Below, one piece after another: positions 17,970-27,497 of a DNA stretch of 64,000 nt. A program made the translations under genes and the position numbers. Each line of letters begins with the position of its first letter. Positions within the stretch are counted from its first letter, which is position 1. This stretch comes from BMS3BBIN04 sp964552465 (GTDB lineage: Bacteria > Electryoneota > Electryoneia > Electryoneales > Electryoneaceae): assembly GCA_964552465.1 (NCBI GenBank), contig CAZKGR010000005.1, positions 75,646 to 139,645 of the forward strand. The letters run 5' to 3'. The notes beneath the pieces were generated by a model. The model made no database searches. It saw only the letters and a list, made by a program, of their open reading frames with translations, and had not been told where the DNA came from.

Positions 17970-18079
17970 GTACATAATGTACATTATTTAGAAAAACAAC
18001 AGAAGGATCTTTTGTTGTGGACAAAAAAGAAACAACAAGAACACAGGTGTTGTTTTTCTGTTAATGTACATAACGTACA
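17970..18079. promoter_or_regulatory. 110-bp element bounded by a near 32-bp inverted repeat with TGTACA boxes
   Basis: The left arm (17970-18001) reads GTACATAATGTACATTA, TTT, AGAAAAACAACA. The reverse complement of the right arm (18048-18079) reads GTACGTTATGTACATTA, AC, AGAAAAACAACA. The final 12 bases match perfectly. The 46-base loop holds further TTGTTGT/ACAACAA words. It lies about 130 bases upstream of the antitoxin start. It may be an operator array, a MITE-like remnant or both. Confidence 0.7.
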
Positions 18080-18187
18080 TAAACGTGGTACGGCGTTTGC
18101 CGCACTTGCTTGCAAGAGCTGATTTGCCAACGCTGATTACTTGAGATAGTCCCTGTTGTTGAAGCGCTGGCGCTGAGAGGTGCGAAT

Positions 18188-18216
18188 CCGCGTTGGTGAA
18201 GCCAACACGGGCAAGA
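18188..18216 (+). repeat. Family B repeat (GTTGGNNNAGCCAAC palindrome)
   Basis: CCGCGTTGG, TGA, AGCCAACACGGGCAAGA. The same sequence with a different loop occurs at 52442-52470. It lies just downstream of hisC. Confidence 0.75.
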
Positions 18217-18236
18217 TCATACTCATCTTCTCCCGA

Positions 18237-19334
18237 CTATTCAAATATCTCGCGTAGCACTTTTTCCAGCACATCCATCTCTGCTGGTGTGCCAATGGTG
18301 ATACGGACACAGTGCGGTAGCCGGAACGGAACCATCGGCCGGGCGATGACACCGTGTTGGAGCAATTCGTCGCTGATTTCGGCGGCACGTTTGGCCGATT
18401 CGAACGGGACCAGCGTGAAATTCGCAACACTGTCTGTATGTGGCAGTTTGAGTTCGTCCAGCAGGCTGTGAAGGCGGCTCATTCCATCGCGATTCGTTCT
18501 CAATGTGGTCGCGAGGAACTCGTGATCATCGAGTGCGGCGATTCCTGCGGCTTCACTCATAAGCGCGGGTTCGAACGGCAGCTTTACTTTGAGGATGGTG
18601 TTGATTATGTCCGGGTGTGCGACACCATAGCCGATACGTGCTGCCGCGAGGCCGTACGCCTTGGAAAACGTGCGTAAAGTCAGTACTTGCGGGTGCCTGG
18701 TCGTGAGAGAATCGGGATAGTCTGCGGCGAAATCACTGGCGTAATCGTAGTAGGCTTCGTCGATAATGACCATCGGTCCATCGGGCAGACGGTCGAGGAA
18801 ATCTCTCCAATCGTCCGCACGGAACGCTGTCCCGGTCGGATTGTTCGGGTTGGCGATGTAGATCAGTTTGGTCTGATCGGTGACGGCGGCGAGGATGCCT
18901 TCCAAATCATATACGTAGTCATCAGTCAACGTGACCGTTTTAGTGACCAGGCTCATTGCATTGGCGATGACATAGAACCCGATGAACGTCCCCTCAGCGG
19001 TGATGACTTCGTCACCAGCTTGCAGGTATCCACGTATGGCGGCGAGCAGCACGCCTTCGCTTCCGGCACCGACCGCTATCTCGTCCAGGCTGACACCGTG
19101 ATGTTCAGCCAGCTTTTTACGCAGACTCAGTCCGGTCCGTGGGTAGCGGCTGACATCCTGTGACGCCTGCACCATCGCCTCGACAGCTTTCGGTGACGAT
19201 CCCAACGGATTTTCGTTGGACGCGAGTTTGATGATGTGTTCGAGGCCGAATTCTTCACGGATTTCTTCGATGGATCGTCCAGGCTGGTAGGCTTTCAGCG
19301 ACTGGATGTGCGCGGGGACGCGTGGGGTGTTCAC
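18237..19334 (-). CDS. hisC: Histidinol-phosphate aminotransferase
   Basis: A PLP enzyme converting imidazole-acetol phosphate and glutamate to histidinol phosphate in histidine synthesis. The 365-residue length is usual. It starts with the family hallmark YQPGRSIEE, then LASNENPLGSSP, the NPNNPTGT motif, the DEAYYDY motif, and the PLP lysine in TFSKAYGLAAARIGYG. The C-terminal VRITIG arginine binds the phosphate or carboxylate. No other his genes are nearby, so it may serve other aromatic or phosphate-bearing amino acids as well. Confidence 0.92.
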   Translation of the reverse strand: MNTPRVPAHIQSLKAYQPGRSIEEIREEFGLEHIIKLASNENPLGSSPKAVEAMVQASQDVSRYPRTGLSLRKKLAEHHGVSLDEIAVGAGSEGVLLAAIRGYLQAGDEVITAEGTFIGFYVIANAMSLVTKTVTLTDDYVYDLEGILAAVTDQTKLIYIANPNNPTGTAFRADDWRDFLDRLPDGPMVIIDEAYYDYASDFAADYPDSLTTRHPQVLTLRTFSKAYGLAAARIGYGVAHPDIINTILKVKLPFEPALMSEAAGIAALDDHEFLATTLRTNRDGMSRLHSLLDELKLPHTDSVANFTLVPFESAKRAAEISDELLQHGVIARPMVPFRLPHCVRITIGTPAEMDVLEKVLREIFE

Positions 19335-19445
19335 GTCTGCTTCCTCATGCTGGTGAATCTGTGTAAACGTCTGCCTCGGGGGTTTTGGAAGGTAGCCGAG
19401 ACGGGGTTATCGGGCAAGCGTGCGGGAGGCGGATATGTGGGGTGG

Positions 19446-19469
19446 CCCGACTTGCTACGTCAAGTCGGG
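19446..19469 (+). repeat. Family C hairpin
   Basis: CCCGACTTG, CTACGT, CAAGTCGGG. Compare 12588, 20635 and 56484. Confidence 0.75.
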
Positions 19470-19485
19470 TGTCACGAATTTACAC

Positions 19486-19526
19486 ATGCCCCTGTGAATC
19501 CGGCGCAGTCTGTTCACAGGGATGAG
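19486..19526 (+). repeat. Family D palindromic repeat
   Basis: ATGCCCCTGTGAATCC, a variable centre, then TTCACAGGGATGAG. The arms CCCTGTGAA/TTCACAGGG are perfectly complementary. A second copy on the other strand lies between two oxidase genes at 46412-46454. Confidence 0.75.
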
Positions 19527-19591
19527 CGATTCGTTTAGACTTGTGGATGATCCGCGATAGCCGTCTACGACGGACTATCACGGACACCTTC

Positions 19592-19633
19592 CATAGCCCA
19601 TAGCCCATAGCCCATAGCTCACAGCTCACAGCT
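19592..19633 (+). repeat. 7-bp tandem repeat (CATAGCC) running into a coding end
   Basis: Six adjacent heptamers: CATAGCC three times, CATAGCT, then CACAGCT twice. The last eight bases are the 3' end of the following minus-strand gene, so the repeat supplies its stop codon. The unit matches 9761-9788. Confidence 0.85.
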
Positions 19634-20609
19634 CGTCGCCAGCGCCTTCACCAAGCTGGTCCTGGACGGCATCAACGGTCTCATGCACCAACCGATCCAC
19701 TAATTCCGACGCGGACGGGATGTCGTGAATCAGACCGGAACCCTGCCCGGCTTCGACCTGGCCTTCGTCCAGATCGCCTTCGAAGATGCCGTGCATCTCA
19801 CGTTTCGTACCGAGTATCTCGCGCAGCTCATCATCAGATGCACCAGCCGCCTCGGCTGCGGCAACGCGTTCGGTCCACTTGTTGCGGATCATCCGTGCCG
19901 GGCCGATTCTGGCGAGATGGAGAACTGTATCGCGGTCGCCGGCGTTGAGCACAGCCTGCTTGTAATTGTTGTGGGCGCTGGATTCGACGGTTGCGGCGAA
20001 ACGGGTGCCGATCTGGACACCGTCCGCGCCAAGCATTAGCGCGGCAGCGATCCCGCGACCGTCCGCGATACCACCGGCAGCGAGTACAGGAATCGAAACA
20101 GCGTCAACCACCTGCGGAATCAATGCCATGGTGGTGATCATGTCCGCACCGTTATGTCCACCGGCTTCGAATCCTTCGGCGACGACGGCGTCGCACCCCG
20201 CAGCTTCAACTTTCCGGGCGAGTGTTACTGAGGGGACGACGTGCGCGACCTTGACACCAGCCTCCTGCAAAGTTGGCGTGAACCGCTTCGGACTGCCGGC
20301 GGACGTGAACACTATTCGCACGTTGTTATCCAGAACGACCTGCACGAGTTCATCGACATCACCGCGCATCATCGGAACATTCACGCCGAACGGTTTATCT
20401 GTCAACGATTGGGCTTTGCGAATGTGTTGATCGAGAAGATCAGGCTTCATTGATCCTGAACCGATGAGACCAAGCCCGCCTGCGTTGGATACAGCCGCGG
20501 CTAGTTTCGCTCCGGACGCCCAGATCATGCCGCCCTGAATAATCGGGTACTCGATTCCGAACAGATGTTGAATGCGATAGCCTTGGAACGGCCATTCGGC
20601 TGAAGACAT
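19626..20609 (-). CDS. Nitronate monooxygenase / FabK-like FMN enzyme
   Basis: ATG 20609 was chosen; longer frames run into a terminator hairpin. The 327-residue TIM-barrel protein shows the family motifs PIIQGGMIWASGAKLAAAVSNAGGLG at the start, EGFEAGGHNG for FMN and substrate near the middle, and PVLAAGGIADGRGIAAALMLGADGVQIGTRF. These occur in nitronate monooxygenases and in the FabK enoyl-ACP reductase. The sequence alone does not decide between detoxifying nitronates and reducing enoyl-ACP. It may be cotranscribed from its own promoter, since a terminator precedes it. Confidence 0.85.
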   Translation of the reverse strand: MSSAEWPFQGYRIQHLFGIEYPIIQGGMIWASGAKLAAAVSNAGGLGLIGSGSMKPDLLDQHIRKAQSLTDKPFGVNVPMMRGDVDELVQVVLDNNVRIVFTSAGSPKRFTPTLQEAGVKVAHVVPSVTLARKVEAAGCDAVVAEGFEAGGHNGADMITTMALIPQVVDAVSIPVLAAGGIADGRGIAAALMLGADGVQIGTRFAATVESSAHNNYKQAVLNAGDRDTVLHLARIGPARMIRNKWTERVAAAEAAGASDDELREILGTKREMHGIFEGDLDEGQVEAGQGSGLIHDIPSASELVDRLVHETVDAVQDQLGEGAGDEL

Positions 20610-20628
20610 GTTAGATGCTCCGTGAATG

Positions 20629-20658
20629 AAAAAACCCCGACTTGCGAACAAGTCGGGG
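20629..20658 (-). terminator. Rho-independent terminator formed from a family C hairpin
   Basis: On the minus strand, CCCCGACTTG, TTCG, CAAGTCGGGG is followed by six Ts (20634-20629). It ends the coiled-coil gene at 20678-21097 and shows that the dispersed family C palindrome can work as a terminator. Confidence 0.88.
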
Positions 20659-20677
20659 CAAACTTACGTACACCATC

Positions 20678-21097
20678 TTATGCCCCGGCGAACTCGTCAC
20701 GGCGCTTTTCCCGGAACAGCTCTTCCAGTTTCTGGCGCTGGCTGGCGAGTTCGGAATGCGTGTCACGGAGCCGGGTGAGGTATCCACGGGCGCGTGAATC
20801 TTCCAGCGCGTCGAGCTTGTCTTCGCCAACGCGGAGGTAGAAGACCAGCCTGCCGAGTCGTTTGTACAATGTCCGAAGACGGAGACGCAGGTGTGTGATC
20901 TCGATTTGGATCACGGTCCGGATCATAACGTTTTCGACGCGTGTCAGTCCTCGTCCGAGCAAACGTCCCGCCTTGTTAAGCCAACGTTCCCAGTCCGTCA
21001 TCCGCTCGGTACGTCCGTAGCCATAGGGGTCGCCGTTCCCGTGGATTGTTTTGCTGTGTTCTTCGCTGAACTGGATGTCACGAAAGGTTTCCGGCAT
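20678..21097 (-). CDS. Hypothetical coiled-coil protein
   Basis: A 139-residue soluble protein, highly charged and rich in Arg, Glu and Leu. After an N-terminal segment (SEEHSKTIHGNGDPYGYGR), residues 35-130 look like long amphipathic helices, with LRLRLRTLYKRLGRLVFYLRVGEDKLDALED and a final SELASQRQKLEELFREKRRDEF. I do not recognise a family. It has its own terminator. Its first residues would lie near the putative divergent promoter of the S9 peptidase. Confidence 0.65.
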   Translation of the reverse strand: MPETFRDIQFSEEHSKTIHGNGDPYGYGRTERMTDWERWLNKAGRLLGRGLTRVENVMIRTVIQIEITHLRLRLRTLYKRLGRLVFYLRVGEDKLDALEDSRARGYLTRLRDTHSELASQRQKLEELFREKRRDEFAGA

Positions 21098-21337
21098 GGT
21101 TTCAAGTCCTTACGCTCAATGGCTGTCCAAACCCTCTTTGAAATATACGAACAGAAGTAGGCTTCAGGACAGTAAAATGCGGCTCTTTTGAATATCTTGA
21201 TTTCCACTCGCATGGTTGAACAGGTGCGTTGTATTGTCGGGCGACAACCTCTATTTTCACTGTTTATTGTGTGGGCACCTTTGGTGCTGATTACGGGTGA
21301 TGCTGTTGCACGGGAATTCCTGGAGAGGGAGGTGTTC

Positions 21338-23956
21338 ATGGGTAGTCGAGTGTGGGGTACACGAATCGCGCTAATCGCGGCAATACTGGTCGTTGTAGGC
21401 GTGGCTTATGCTGATACGATAGTCGTAGAGGAGTGGCTGGTTGCTGGTCCGGTGACGATTCCACATGCGGAAGCGGACACGGGACTCAACATCGATCCGG
21501 TCGCGCAGTTGCTGGACAATATCCCGGTCGATCCCTTCGAGTTCTGGCCTGTGAGTGGTGATCCTGTCATGCTCGGCATTGGCAACAGATCAGAGTTTCG
21601 CGTGGCGGATGGCGCGTTGCCGGTAGATGGAGCGAATGGCACCCGCTTCGCACTGCTCGCATCGTACCTGAGTTCACCAGCGTGGCAGGAGGGAACTCTC
21701 AGCATCATCACCCAGTCGCCTTTCGCTCTGTTTGTCGATGGTGAGAGCACCACCTCGAACACCGACTACCAGGACGAACCAGATACGACGACGCACGACG
21801 TCGTTCTCGACCAGGGGCATCACCGCATTTTGCTTGCAGTCGCACTTTCGGATACTCAGGATGTAGAAGCGTGGACAGTCAACGTATCCTATGAGCAAAA
21901 CGAAGACACCCCTGCCGAATGGCTGCCCTCCGCTACCCTGAACCCGGAACACAAGTACGACATCATTGACTATTTCCGGACGGACAACGTAAGCACTCTC
22001 GAGATCAGTTCGGACGGTCGGTGGCTGGCAGCCGATATCAGCCGCCGCAGTCGCAAGGACGATGCGATCACCGACCGCCTCGAAGTATGGGATACGAAGA
22101 AGAACGAACTGATCTGGACCTATCGCGCGGCGAAAGGGGTTGGCAACGTGGCCTGGTCGCCAGACAATGAACGACTACTGTTCCGTTCGGACGGCACGTT
22201 GTTCCTCTGGCACCGTGAAGCAAACATGGTCGAACGGATCGAGGTCGAGTTTGAAGACGCGAGTTCATTCCGGTGGTCCGCTGATGGTCACGGTTTGTTC
22301 TATCTGAAGTCCATAGAGAACGAATTATCGGATGAGGATTATCAAGTTGTATGGAAGCTTGCCGACCGTTGGCGTAACTGGCGAAACCATACCGCGCTCC
22401 AGTACTTCAGCATCACGGATGCTCTGGACACCCGCGTGCTGACGCTGAAATACGGCATAGATCGTTGGGACGTTGGTCGTGACGGCAAAACGATCGCTTT
22501 CAAGCGCACACTGCCCCAGCAGCAGCGTCCATACGAACACCTCGAGCTGCTGATCTACAACCTCGAAACCGGCGAGTTCCGTTCGGTCTATGAAGGCAAG
22601 ATGCAATCGTGGAGCACAGCCATCACGCTTAGCCCGGATTGCAAGCAGCTGGCGTTCACCGGACCGACGCAGGAAACGCCAGGCGACGACGCTCCGCCGC
22701 CATACATCAACACGGGCCACCAGGCGTTATGGATTCTCGACATCGAAAGTGGCGATGTGCGTCGTGTTGATCCAGATTTTGAACCGTCGATCCATTACAT
22801 CCTCTATCGCACCAGCCGGGGAAACGAGATCGCATGGCATGAGGATGGACACATCGCTTTCGACGCCATTTACAACAAGAAAGTGCTGTATTGCACCTGG
22901 AGTCCGGGCGACGATCACATCCAGTCACGCCAGCTCTCGACACCGGGCTACTCGAACCTGACCATCGCGACCGGTAAGGGCGCGAGCATGGTTGCGTACA
23001 AGGGCGATGTGGTTAACGATGCGCCAGATGTGCATGCGTACGATACGAAGCGAGGACGCGGCGGCGTGTTGATCGACCTGAACGATGAGATGACCCGTCT
23101 CACCGAATCAGCTGAAACAGTTGTTGACTATGAGTACGTGAACAGCGACGGCGTCACGATTTACGGTTACCTGTACTATCCCGCTGGTTATGATGAGTCC
23201 GGCAATTTCCCGTTGGTGGTGGATACATACGGCGGCGTGATCGGCTTTGGTGACAGTTGGATGCCACTCAGCCAGATTATGGCCAACAGGGGTTACTTCG
23301 TCTATGTGCCGATTCCGCGCGGCGCGGTAGGCTATGGGCAGGAATACGCCGATACGCACGCCAACGACTGGGGTGAACTCAGCAGCCGTGACATGAACGA
23401 AGGTCTACGTCACATTGTGGCGAATGTGCCAGGTGTGGATGGTGACCATGTTGGTTTCGCATCTGGATCGTATGGCGGCTATCTGGCGATGTACCTGCTC
23501 TCGATTCCGAAGGATCATCCGGATTATTACCCGTACGCGACCGCAATCAGCGACTATGGGATCAGCAATCTCGCCAGTTACTGGGGAATCGGTTGGTGGG
23601 GTGTACATTACAGTGAAAAGGCGAGTACCGGATCTTATCCATGGAACGCTGCTGACTGGTACAACAAACACTCTCCGTTGTATCAAGCGGATAATATCAC
23701 TGCGCCGCTGCTGCTGCTGCATGGTGCTTCGGATGTTAATGTCCCGGTTGGTGAAAGCGCGCAGATGTTTGCTGCACTCCAAGTGCTGCACCGGGACGTG
23801 GTCTACATCAAATTCCCTGGTGAAGATCACGGTATCGCAAGCACACGCACCAAGTATTTGAAATCCAAAAGGATGCATATCGAGTGGTTCGACAAGTATC
23901 TGCGTGACCGTCCGGGTGCGTGGGACAAGAGGATGGAGGACGAGTTCCAGAAGTAA
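21338..23956 (+). CDS. Exported prolyl-oligopeptidase family (S9) peptidase
   Basis: ATG 21338 follows a GGAGAGGGAGG sequence and starts a signal peptide (IALIAAILVVVGVAYA). The 872-residue protein has an N-terminal region, a WD40-like/DPP-type beta-propeller (about 230-590; e.g. VGNVAWSPDNERLLFRSDG) and a C-terminal alpha/beta hydrolase. Catalytic residues are Ser711 (SGSYGGY), an Asp in LLHGASDVNVPV and a His in GEDHGIAS. S9 peptidases cleave short peptides, often after proline, and here probably act in the periplasm. No sorting domain is present. Confidence 0.9.
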   Translation: MGSRVWGTRIALIAAILVVVGVAYADTIVVEEWLVAGPVTIPHAEADTGLNIDPVAQLLDNIPVDPFEFWPVSGDPVMLGIGNRSEFRVADGALPVDGANGTRFALLASYLSSPAWQEGTLSIITQSPFALFVDGESTTSNTDYQDEPDTTTHDVVLDQGHHRILLAVALSDTQDVEAWTVNVSYEQNEDTPAEWLPSATLNPEHKYDIIDYFRTDNVSTLEISSDGRWLAADISRRSRKDDAITDRLEVWDTKKNELIWTYRAAKGVGNVAWSPDNERLLFRSDGTLFLWHREANMVERIEVEFEDASSFRWSADGHGLFYLKSIENELSDEDYQVVWKLADRWRNWRNHTALQYFSITDALDTRVLTLKYGIDRWDVGRDGKTIAFKRTLPQQQRPYEHLELLIYNLETGEFRSVYEGKMQSWSTAITLSPDCKQLAFTGPTQETPGDDAPPPYINTGHQALWILDIESGDVRRVDPDFEPSIHYILYRTSRGNEIAWHEDGHIAFDAIYNKKVLYCTWSPGDDHIQSRQLSTPGYSNLTIATGKGASMVAYKGDVVNDAPDVHAYDTKRGRGGVLIDLNDEMTRLTESAETVVDYEYVNSDGVTIYGYLYYPAGYDESGNFPLVVDTYGGVIGFGDSWMPLSQIMANRGYFVYVPIPRGAVGYGQEYADTHANDWGELSSRDMNEGLRHIVANVPGVDGDHVGFASGSYGGYLAMYLLSIPKDHPDYYPYATAISDYGISNLASYWGIGWWGVHYSEKASTGSYPWNAADWYNKHSPLYQADNITAPLLLLHGASDVNVPVGESAQMFAALQVLHRDVVYIKFPGEDHGIASTRTKYLKSKRMHIEWFDKYLRDRPGAWDKRMEDEFQK

Positions 23957-24046
23957 TTCGGCGGATTTTCAGCCTTACTTTGCGGCATCATCACGGGGCA
24001 GTCATCGAGCTGGTCAAAACAAACTTTTACCTGGGACAACCGTACC

Positions 24047-24838
24047 ATGAAATGGTTGCGTGAGGGGATTTCGCTCGAGGATGTGTTTTCTCAAGTCAGG
24101 AGTGCGAAGGATCGGGTTCTGTTAACAGACTACGACGGCACGCTTGCGCCGTTTGTTTATGAACGTGACCGGGCGATACCATATCCGGGCATAATGGAAA
24201 TATTGAACGAAATTGCAGCTGCTCCACGCAGCCGTCTTATCATGATTTCAGGACGTTCGCTTCAGGATCTTAGCCGAATTCTAAAACTGGACACTCCCAT
24301 CGAAATGTGGGGAACCCACGGCTGGGAGCGTCAGAACGTAAAGGGTGAACGTACGACCTGGCCGATTTCGGATTCCAACCGCGAAGCGTTGTACGAAGTC
24401 ATCAACTGGGCGGAGAATGAGGAAATCTCGTCGCATCTTGAGGTCAAGCCGGCCAGCGTCGCTCTGCATTGGCGTGGAACCGATGCCCGGGTCCGTGAAC
24501 ACCTCATGGATCGTTCGGCAACGATCATGGCCCCGATAGCGAAGAAGACAATGATGGAGCTGCACGAGTTTGATGGTGGCCGTGAACTTCGAGTCCCGGG
24601 ACGGGACAAGGGGCATGCGGTTAAAGCAATCCTGGCGGACGTGGTGCAGGAGGAATCTGCACTCGCGTACATCGGAGATGATCGAACGGACGAAGATGCC
24701 TACGCGGCGATTGGCAATCGTGGATTGCGAATTCTTGTGCGCAACGAAGCGCATGAAACACGGGCGGACATGATTCTTCGCCCTCCTCGCGAGCTTCGTC
24801 GATTCCTCGAAGGCTGGTTGGCAGCGCTGAACGCCTGA
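24047..24838 (+). CDS. otsB: Trehalose-6-phosphate phosphatase
   Basis: A HAD phosphatase releasing trehalose from trehalose 6-phosphate. The 263-residue protein shows HAD motif I, LLTDYDGTLAP (Asp28 and Asp30), motif II in MISGRSL, the family sequence GTHGWER, and motif IV YIGDDRTDEDAY near residue 210. Its stop lies 174 bases before the otsA start, so the two probably form a unit in the order otsB-otsA. Trehalose is a common osmolyte and desiccation protectant. Confidence 0.93.
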   Translation: MKWLREGISLEDVFSQVRSAKDRVLLTDYDGTLAPFVYERDRAIPYPGIMEILNEIAAAPRSRLIMISGRSLQDLSRILKLDTPIEMWGTHGWERQNVKGERTTWPISDSNREALYEVINWAENEEISSHLEVKPASVALHWRGTDARVREHLMDRSATIMAPIAKKTMMELHEFDGGRELRVPGRDKGHAVKAILADVVQEESALAYIGDDRTDEDAYAAIGNRGLRILVRNEAHETRADMILRPPRELRRFLEGWLAALNA

Positions 24839-25012
24839 CCTGACCGAGAACGATACGTTGTCACATATGAGAGCGGGAACAATGTTTCCGCTCTCGACAT
24901 TTGCTCTGATGCGAGTGAAACGACATCGAGTCAGTTTCAAACAGTACCATTGAAATGTGATCGTTTTCGTAAGGTGTGGACAAAACAGATATGGTTCAGG
25001 GGGATATGTAAT

Positions 25013-26440
25013 ATGTTGGGCAAACGCCTGGTTGTCATCTCAAACCGTTTGCCAATTGCGGTGATTACCGAAGATGGGAAAAAGGTGCTGAAGCCTTCAT
25101 CTGGCGGCTTGGTCACGGCGTTAAGTCCTATTCTGGACGTTGAAGGCGGCGTCTGGATCGGTTGGCCGGGCACAGAAAGCTCGGAGGAAATCCAACCGCT
25201 GATCAACGAGTTCAACCAGACAAATCCTTACAAAATCCATCCGATTTATCTGACCGAGGAACAGGAAGAGGAGTTCTACCTCGGATTCTCCAACCAGACA
25301 ATCTGGCCGCTGTTTCACGACCTGCTTGGGCTGACCTCATTCAACAGCCAACAGTGGGAAACGTATGATGAGGTGAACCGCCTGTTTGCCAAGCATGTGG
25401 CGGCTCAGATTTTACCAGACGATTTCGTTTGGATCAACGACTATCAGTTGCTGCGAGTCGCGTACCATCTTCGAGACTTGGGCGTCAACCAGCCTCTAGG
25501 CTTTTTCAATCATATCCCGTTTCCTTCGCCGGATATGTTTCGGCGGTTACCGTGGGCACAGCAGATTTTTGATGGGATGATCCACTACGATTCGCTAGGT
25601 TTCCAGACCATTCGCGACCGAAATAATTTCGTGGCAATATCACGCCAACATTTGCAGGGTGCCAATTATATCAAGCGGCGCTTCTACACCAACGTGGAAG
25701 TGGAAGGGCGCGTAGTACGTGTCGGCAATTACCCGATCAGCATTGACTATCACGAGTTCAACCGAGGGGCGCGTCAGGAATCTGTTCAGGTGGAAATGGA
25801 AGCAATTCAGAAGGCGTATACTGCTGAACACCTCGTGCTGGGTTTAGACCGTCTTGACCACACAAAAGGCATTCCAGAACGATTTCTGGCTTTTGAACAC
25901 CTGCTGGAAAAGCATCCGGAATTACAGGGTAAAGTCAGTCTCATACAGGTGGTTGTGCCAAGCCGGACAGCGCTCAAATCCTACGCTGATCTGAAGCAGG
26001 AGTTGGACAGCCTGACTGGTCGAATCAACAGCCGGTTCGGGCAGCACGGCTATGTCCCGATTCATTTCTTTTTCAAGCATTTGAATCGCAATGAACTGAT
26101 TGCGTTGTATCGGAGTTGTGAGGTGGCATTGATAACGCCCCTGCGGGACGGAATGAACCTCGTCGCGAAAGAATACGCCGCAAGCTCGATTGATCAACGC
26201 AACGTGCTTGTGCTGAGTATGTTTACCGGGTCAGCCGATCAACTCGGTAGGAGTGCGTTGTTGGTTAATCCCTACGATTTGGAAGGAACAGCCGACGCTC
26301 TTCATCGGGCGATGCACATGGATGACTCGGAACGTCGAAAGCGGCTGCGAGCACTCCGCGCCCAGGTGAAAAAGAACGACGTGCATCGTTGGGTAAAACA
26401 GTTCGTCGGTTCGCTGCCGGATGCACAATTAAAAGAGTAG
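25013..26440 (+). CDS. otsA: Trehalose-6-phosphate synthase
   Basis: This GT20 glycosyltransferase joins UDP-glucose, or another nucleotide sugar, to glucose 6-phosphate. ATG 25013 follows AGGGGG, and the family start MLGKRLVVISNRLPIAV lies there. Other signatures in the 475-residue protein are the glycine-rich PSSGGLVTALSPIL loop, WINDYQLL, FNHIPFPSPDMFRRLPW, LGLDRLDHTKGIPERFLAFE, and the C-terminal PLRDGMNLVAKEYAA nucleotide-binding motif. It lies directly after otsB. Confidence 0.94.
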   Translation: MLGKRLVVISNRLPIAVITEDGKKVLKPSSGGLVTALSPILDVEGGVWIGWPGTESSEEIQPLINEFNQTNPYKIHPIYLTEEQEEEFYLGFSNQTIWPLFHDLLGLTSFNSQQWETYDEVNRLFAKHVAAQILPDDFVWINDYQLLRVAYHLRDLGVNQPLGFFNHIPFPSPDMFRRLPWAQQIFDGMIHYDSLGFQTIRDRNNFVAISRQHLQGANYIKRRFYTNVEVEGRVVRVGNYPISIDYHEFNRGARQESVQVEMEAIQKAYTAEHLVLGLDRLDHTKGIPERFLAFEHLLEKHPELQGKVSLIQVVVPSRTALKSYADLKQELDSLTGRINSRFGQHGYVPIHFFFKHLNRNELIALYRSCEVALITPLRDGMNLVAKEYAASSIDQRNVLVLSMFTGSADQLGRSALLVNPYDLEGTADALHRAMHMDDSERRKRLRALRAQVKKNDVHRWVKQFVGSLPDAQLKE

Positions 26441-26488
26441 TAGTCGAAATCCTGCTGGTTCAAAATCAACATCCAACCTTGAAGGCGT

Positions 26489-27385
26489 GTGAACCCACCC
26501 ATCCCATATTTCGGCGAACTGTTATCGTTTGCGACGGCTTTTGTCTGGGCGACCAGCGTAATTCTGTTCAAGAAGAGTGGAGAGACGGTCAGCCCGCTCG
26601 CACTCAACCTGTTCAAGAACGGGATGGCGTTTACGTTGCTGATTCCAACGATGCTGTTGCTGAATGTGCAGTTCTTCTGTGACGCGCCGTTGACCACGTA
26701 TGGTTTGGCGATGCTCGGCGGCCTGTTGAGTATTGGATTGGCGGACACGACGTTTTTCAGGTCATTGAACATGCTCGGCGCTGGACGGTTCGCAGTTGTT
26801 GATTCACTCTACAGCCCGTCGATTATTCTGTTCGCGTTCTTGTTTCTTGGTGAACGCTTGTCTGTGGTTCAATGGATGGGAGTAGCTGGCGTTGTGTCGG
26901 CGGTGTTCGTTGCCAATTATGAACCTGGTCAGGAAGCGGTTGAACGAAAACGGATATTTCGTGGCACGCTGTGGGGTTTGTTGAGCATTGGCTTGATGGC
27001 TGCGGGGCTCACGATCATCAAGCCGGTTCTTGAGGCGGAACACTTGTTGTGGGTGACGTTCTGGCGGGTTGTTGGTGGCCTCGGGACGATGGTGGTCTTG
27101 TTAGGTTTTCATCCTCACCGAAAACGTGTGCTTGCCACTCTGACCATTCGTAAGGGCTGGGGATATACGTTTTCCGCATCATTCTTCGGTGCTTACCTGG
27201 TGACCATGATCTGGTTGGGCGGGATGAAGTACACGACGTTATCGATCGCGTCAGCATTGAACCAGACGAGTATCGTTCTGACTTTTATACTCGCGGCCGT
27301 GTTCTTACACGAAACCTTGCTGAAGAAGCATTTCTTTGCCATCGGAATGGCATTCGCGGGCGCATTGGCGGTTACGTTCGGATAA
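26489..27385 (+). CDS. EamA family transporter (first of three tandem paralogues)
   Basis: A 298-residue, ten-helix drug/metabolite transporter with two EamA repeats. The GTG start gives MNPPIPYFGELLSF, which aligns with the start of the two following genes. Conserved pieces are VILFKKSGETVSPLALNLFKN, LYSPSIILFAFLFLGERLSVVQWMG and LWLGGMKYT-like WLGGMKYTTLSIASALNQTS. It follows otsA by 48 bases and may share its transcript. The substrate is unknown; EamA proteins export amino acids or other metabolites. Confidence 0.88.
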   Translation: MNPPIPYFGELLSFATAFVWATSVILFKKSGETVSPLALNLFKNGMAFTLLIPTMLLLNVQFFCDAPLTTYGLAMLGGLLSIGLADTTFFRSLNMLGAGRFAVVDSLYSPSIILFAFLFLGERLSVVQWMGVAGVVSAVFVANYEPGQEAVERKRIFRGTLWGLLSIGLMAAGLTIIKPVLEAEHLLWVTFWRVVGGLGTMVVLLGFHPHRKRVLATLTIRKGWGYTFSASFFGAYLVTMIWLGGMKYTTLSIASALNQTSIVLTFILAAVFLHETLLKKHFFAIGMAFAGALAVTFG

Positions 27386-27497
27386 GCTCCGCCAAACAGC
27401 ATTCGCCATTTGAATTCAACACCTTCCTGCTTATCCTTCACATCATTGAGTCCAACCTCCACGGCTGCGCTCCCAACCCACTGGCGAAAATGGTTGC

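Noticed and set aside
19592..19633. Possible CRISPR-like array
   Set aside because: The units are 7 bases long, adjacent and without spacers, so it is a simple tandem repeat. The other heptad arrays were rejected for the same reason.
24281..24940. A 219-codon frame antisense to otsB
   Set aside because: It lies opposite a clear HAD phosphatase and shows no domain or start signal.
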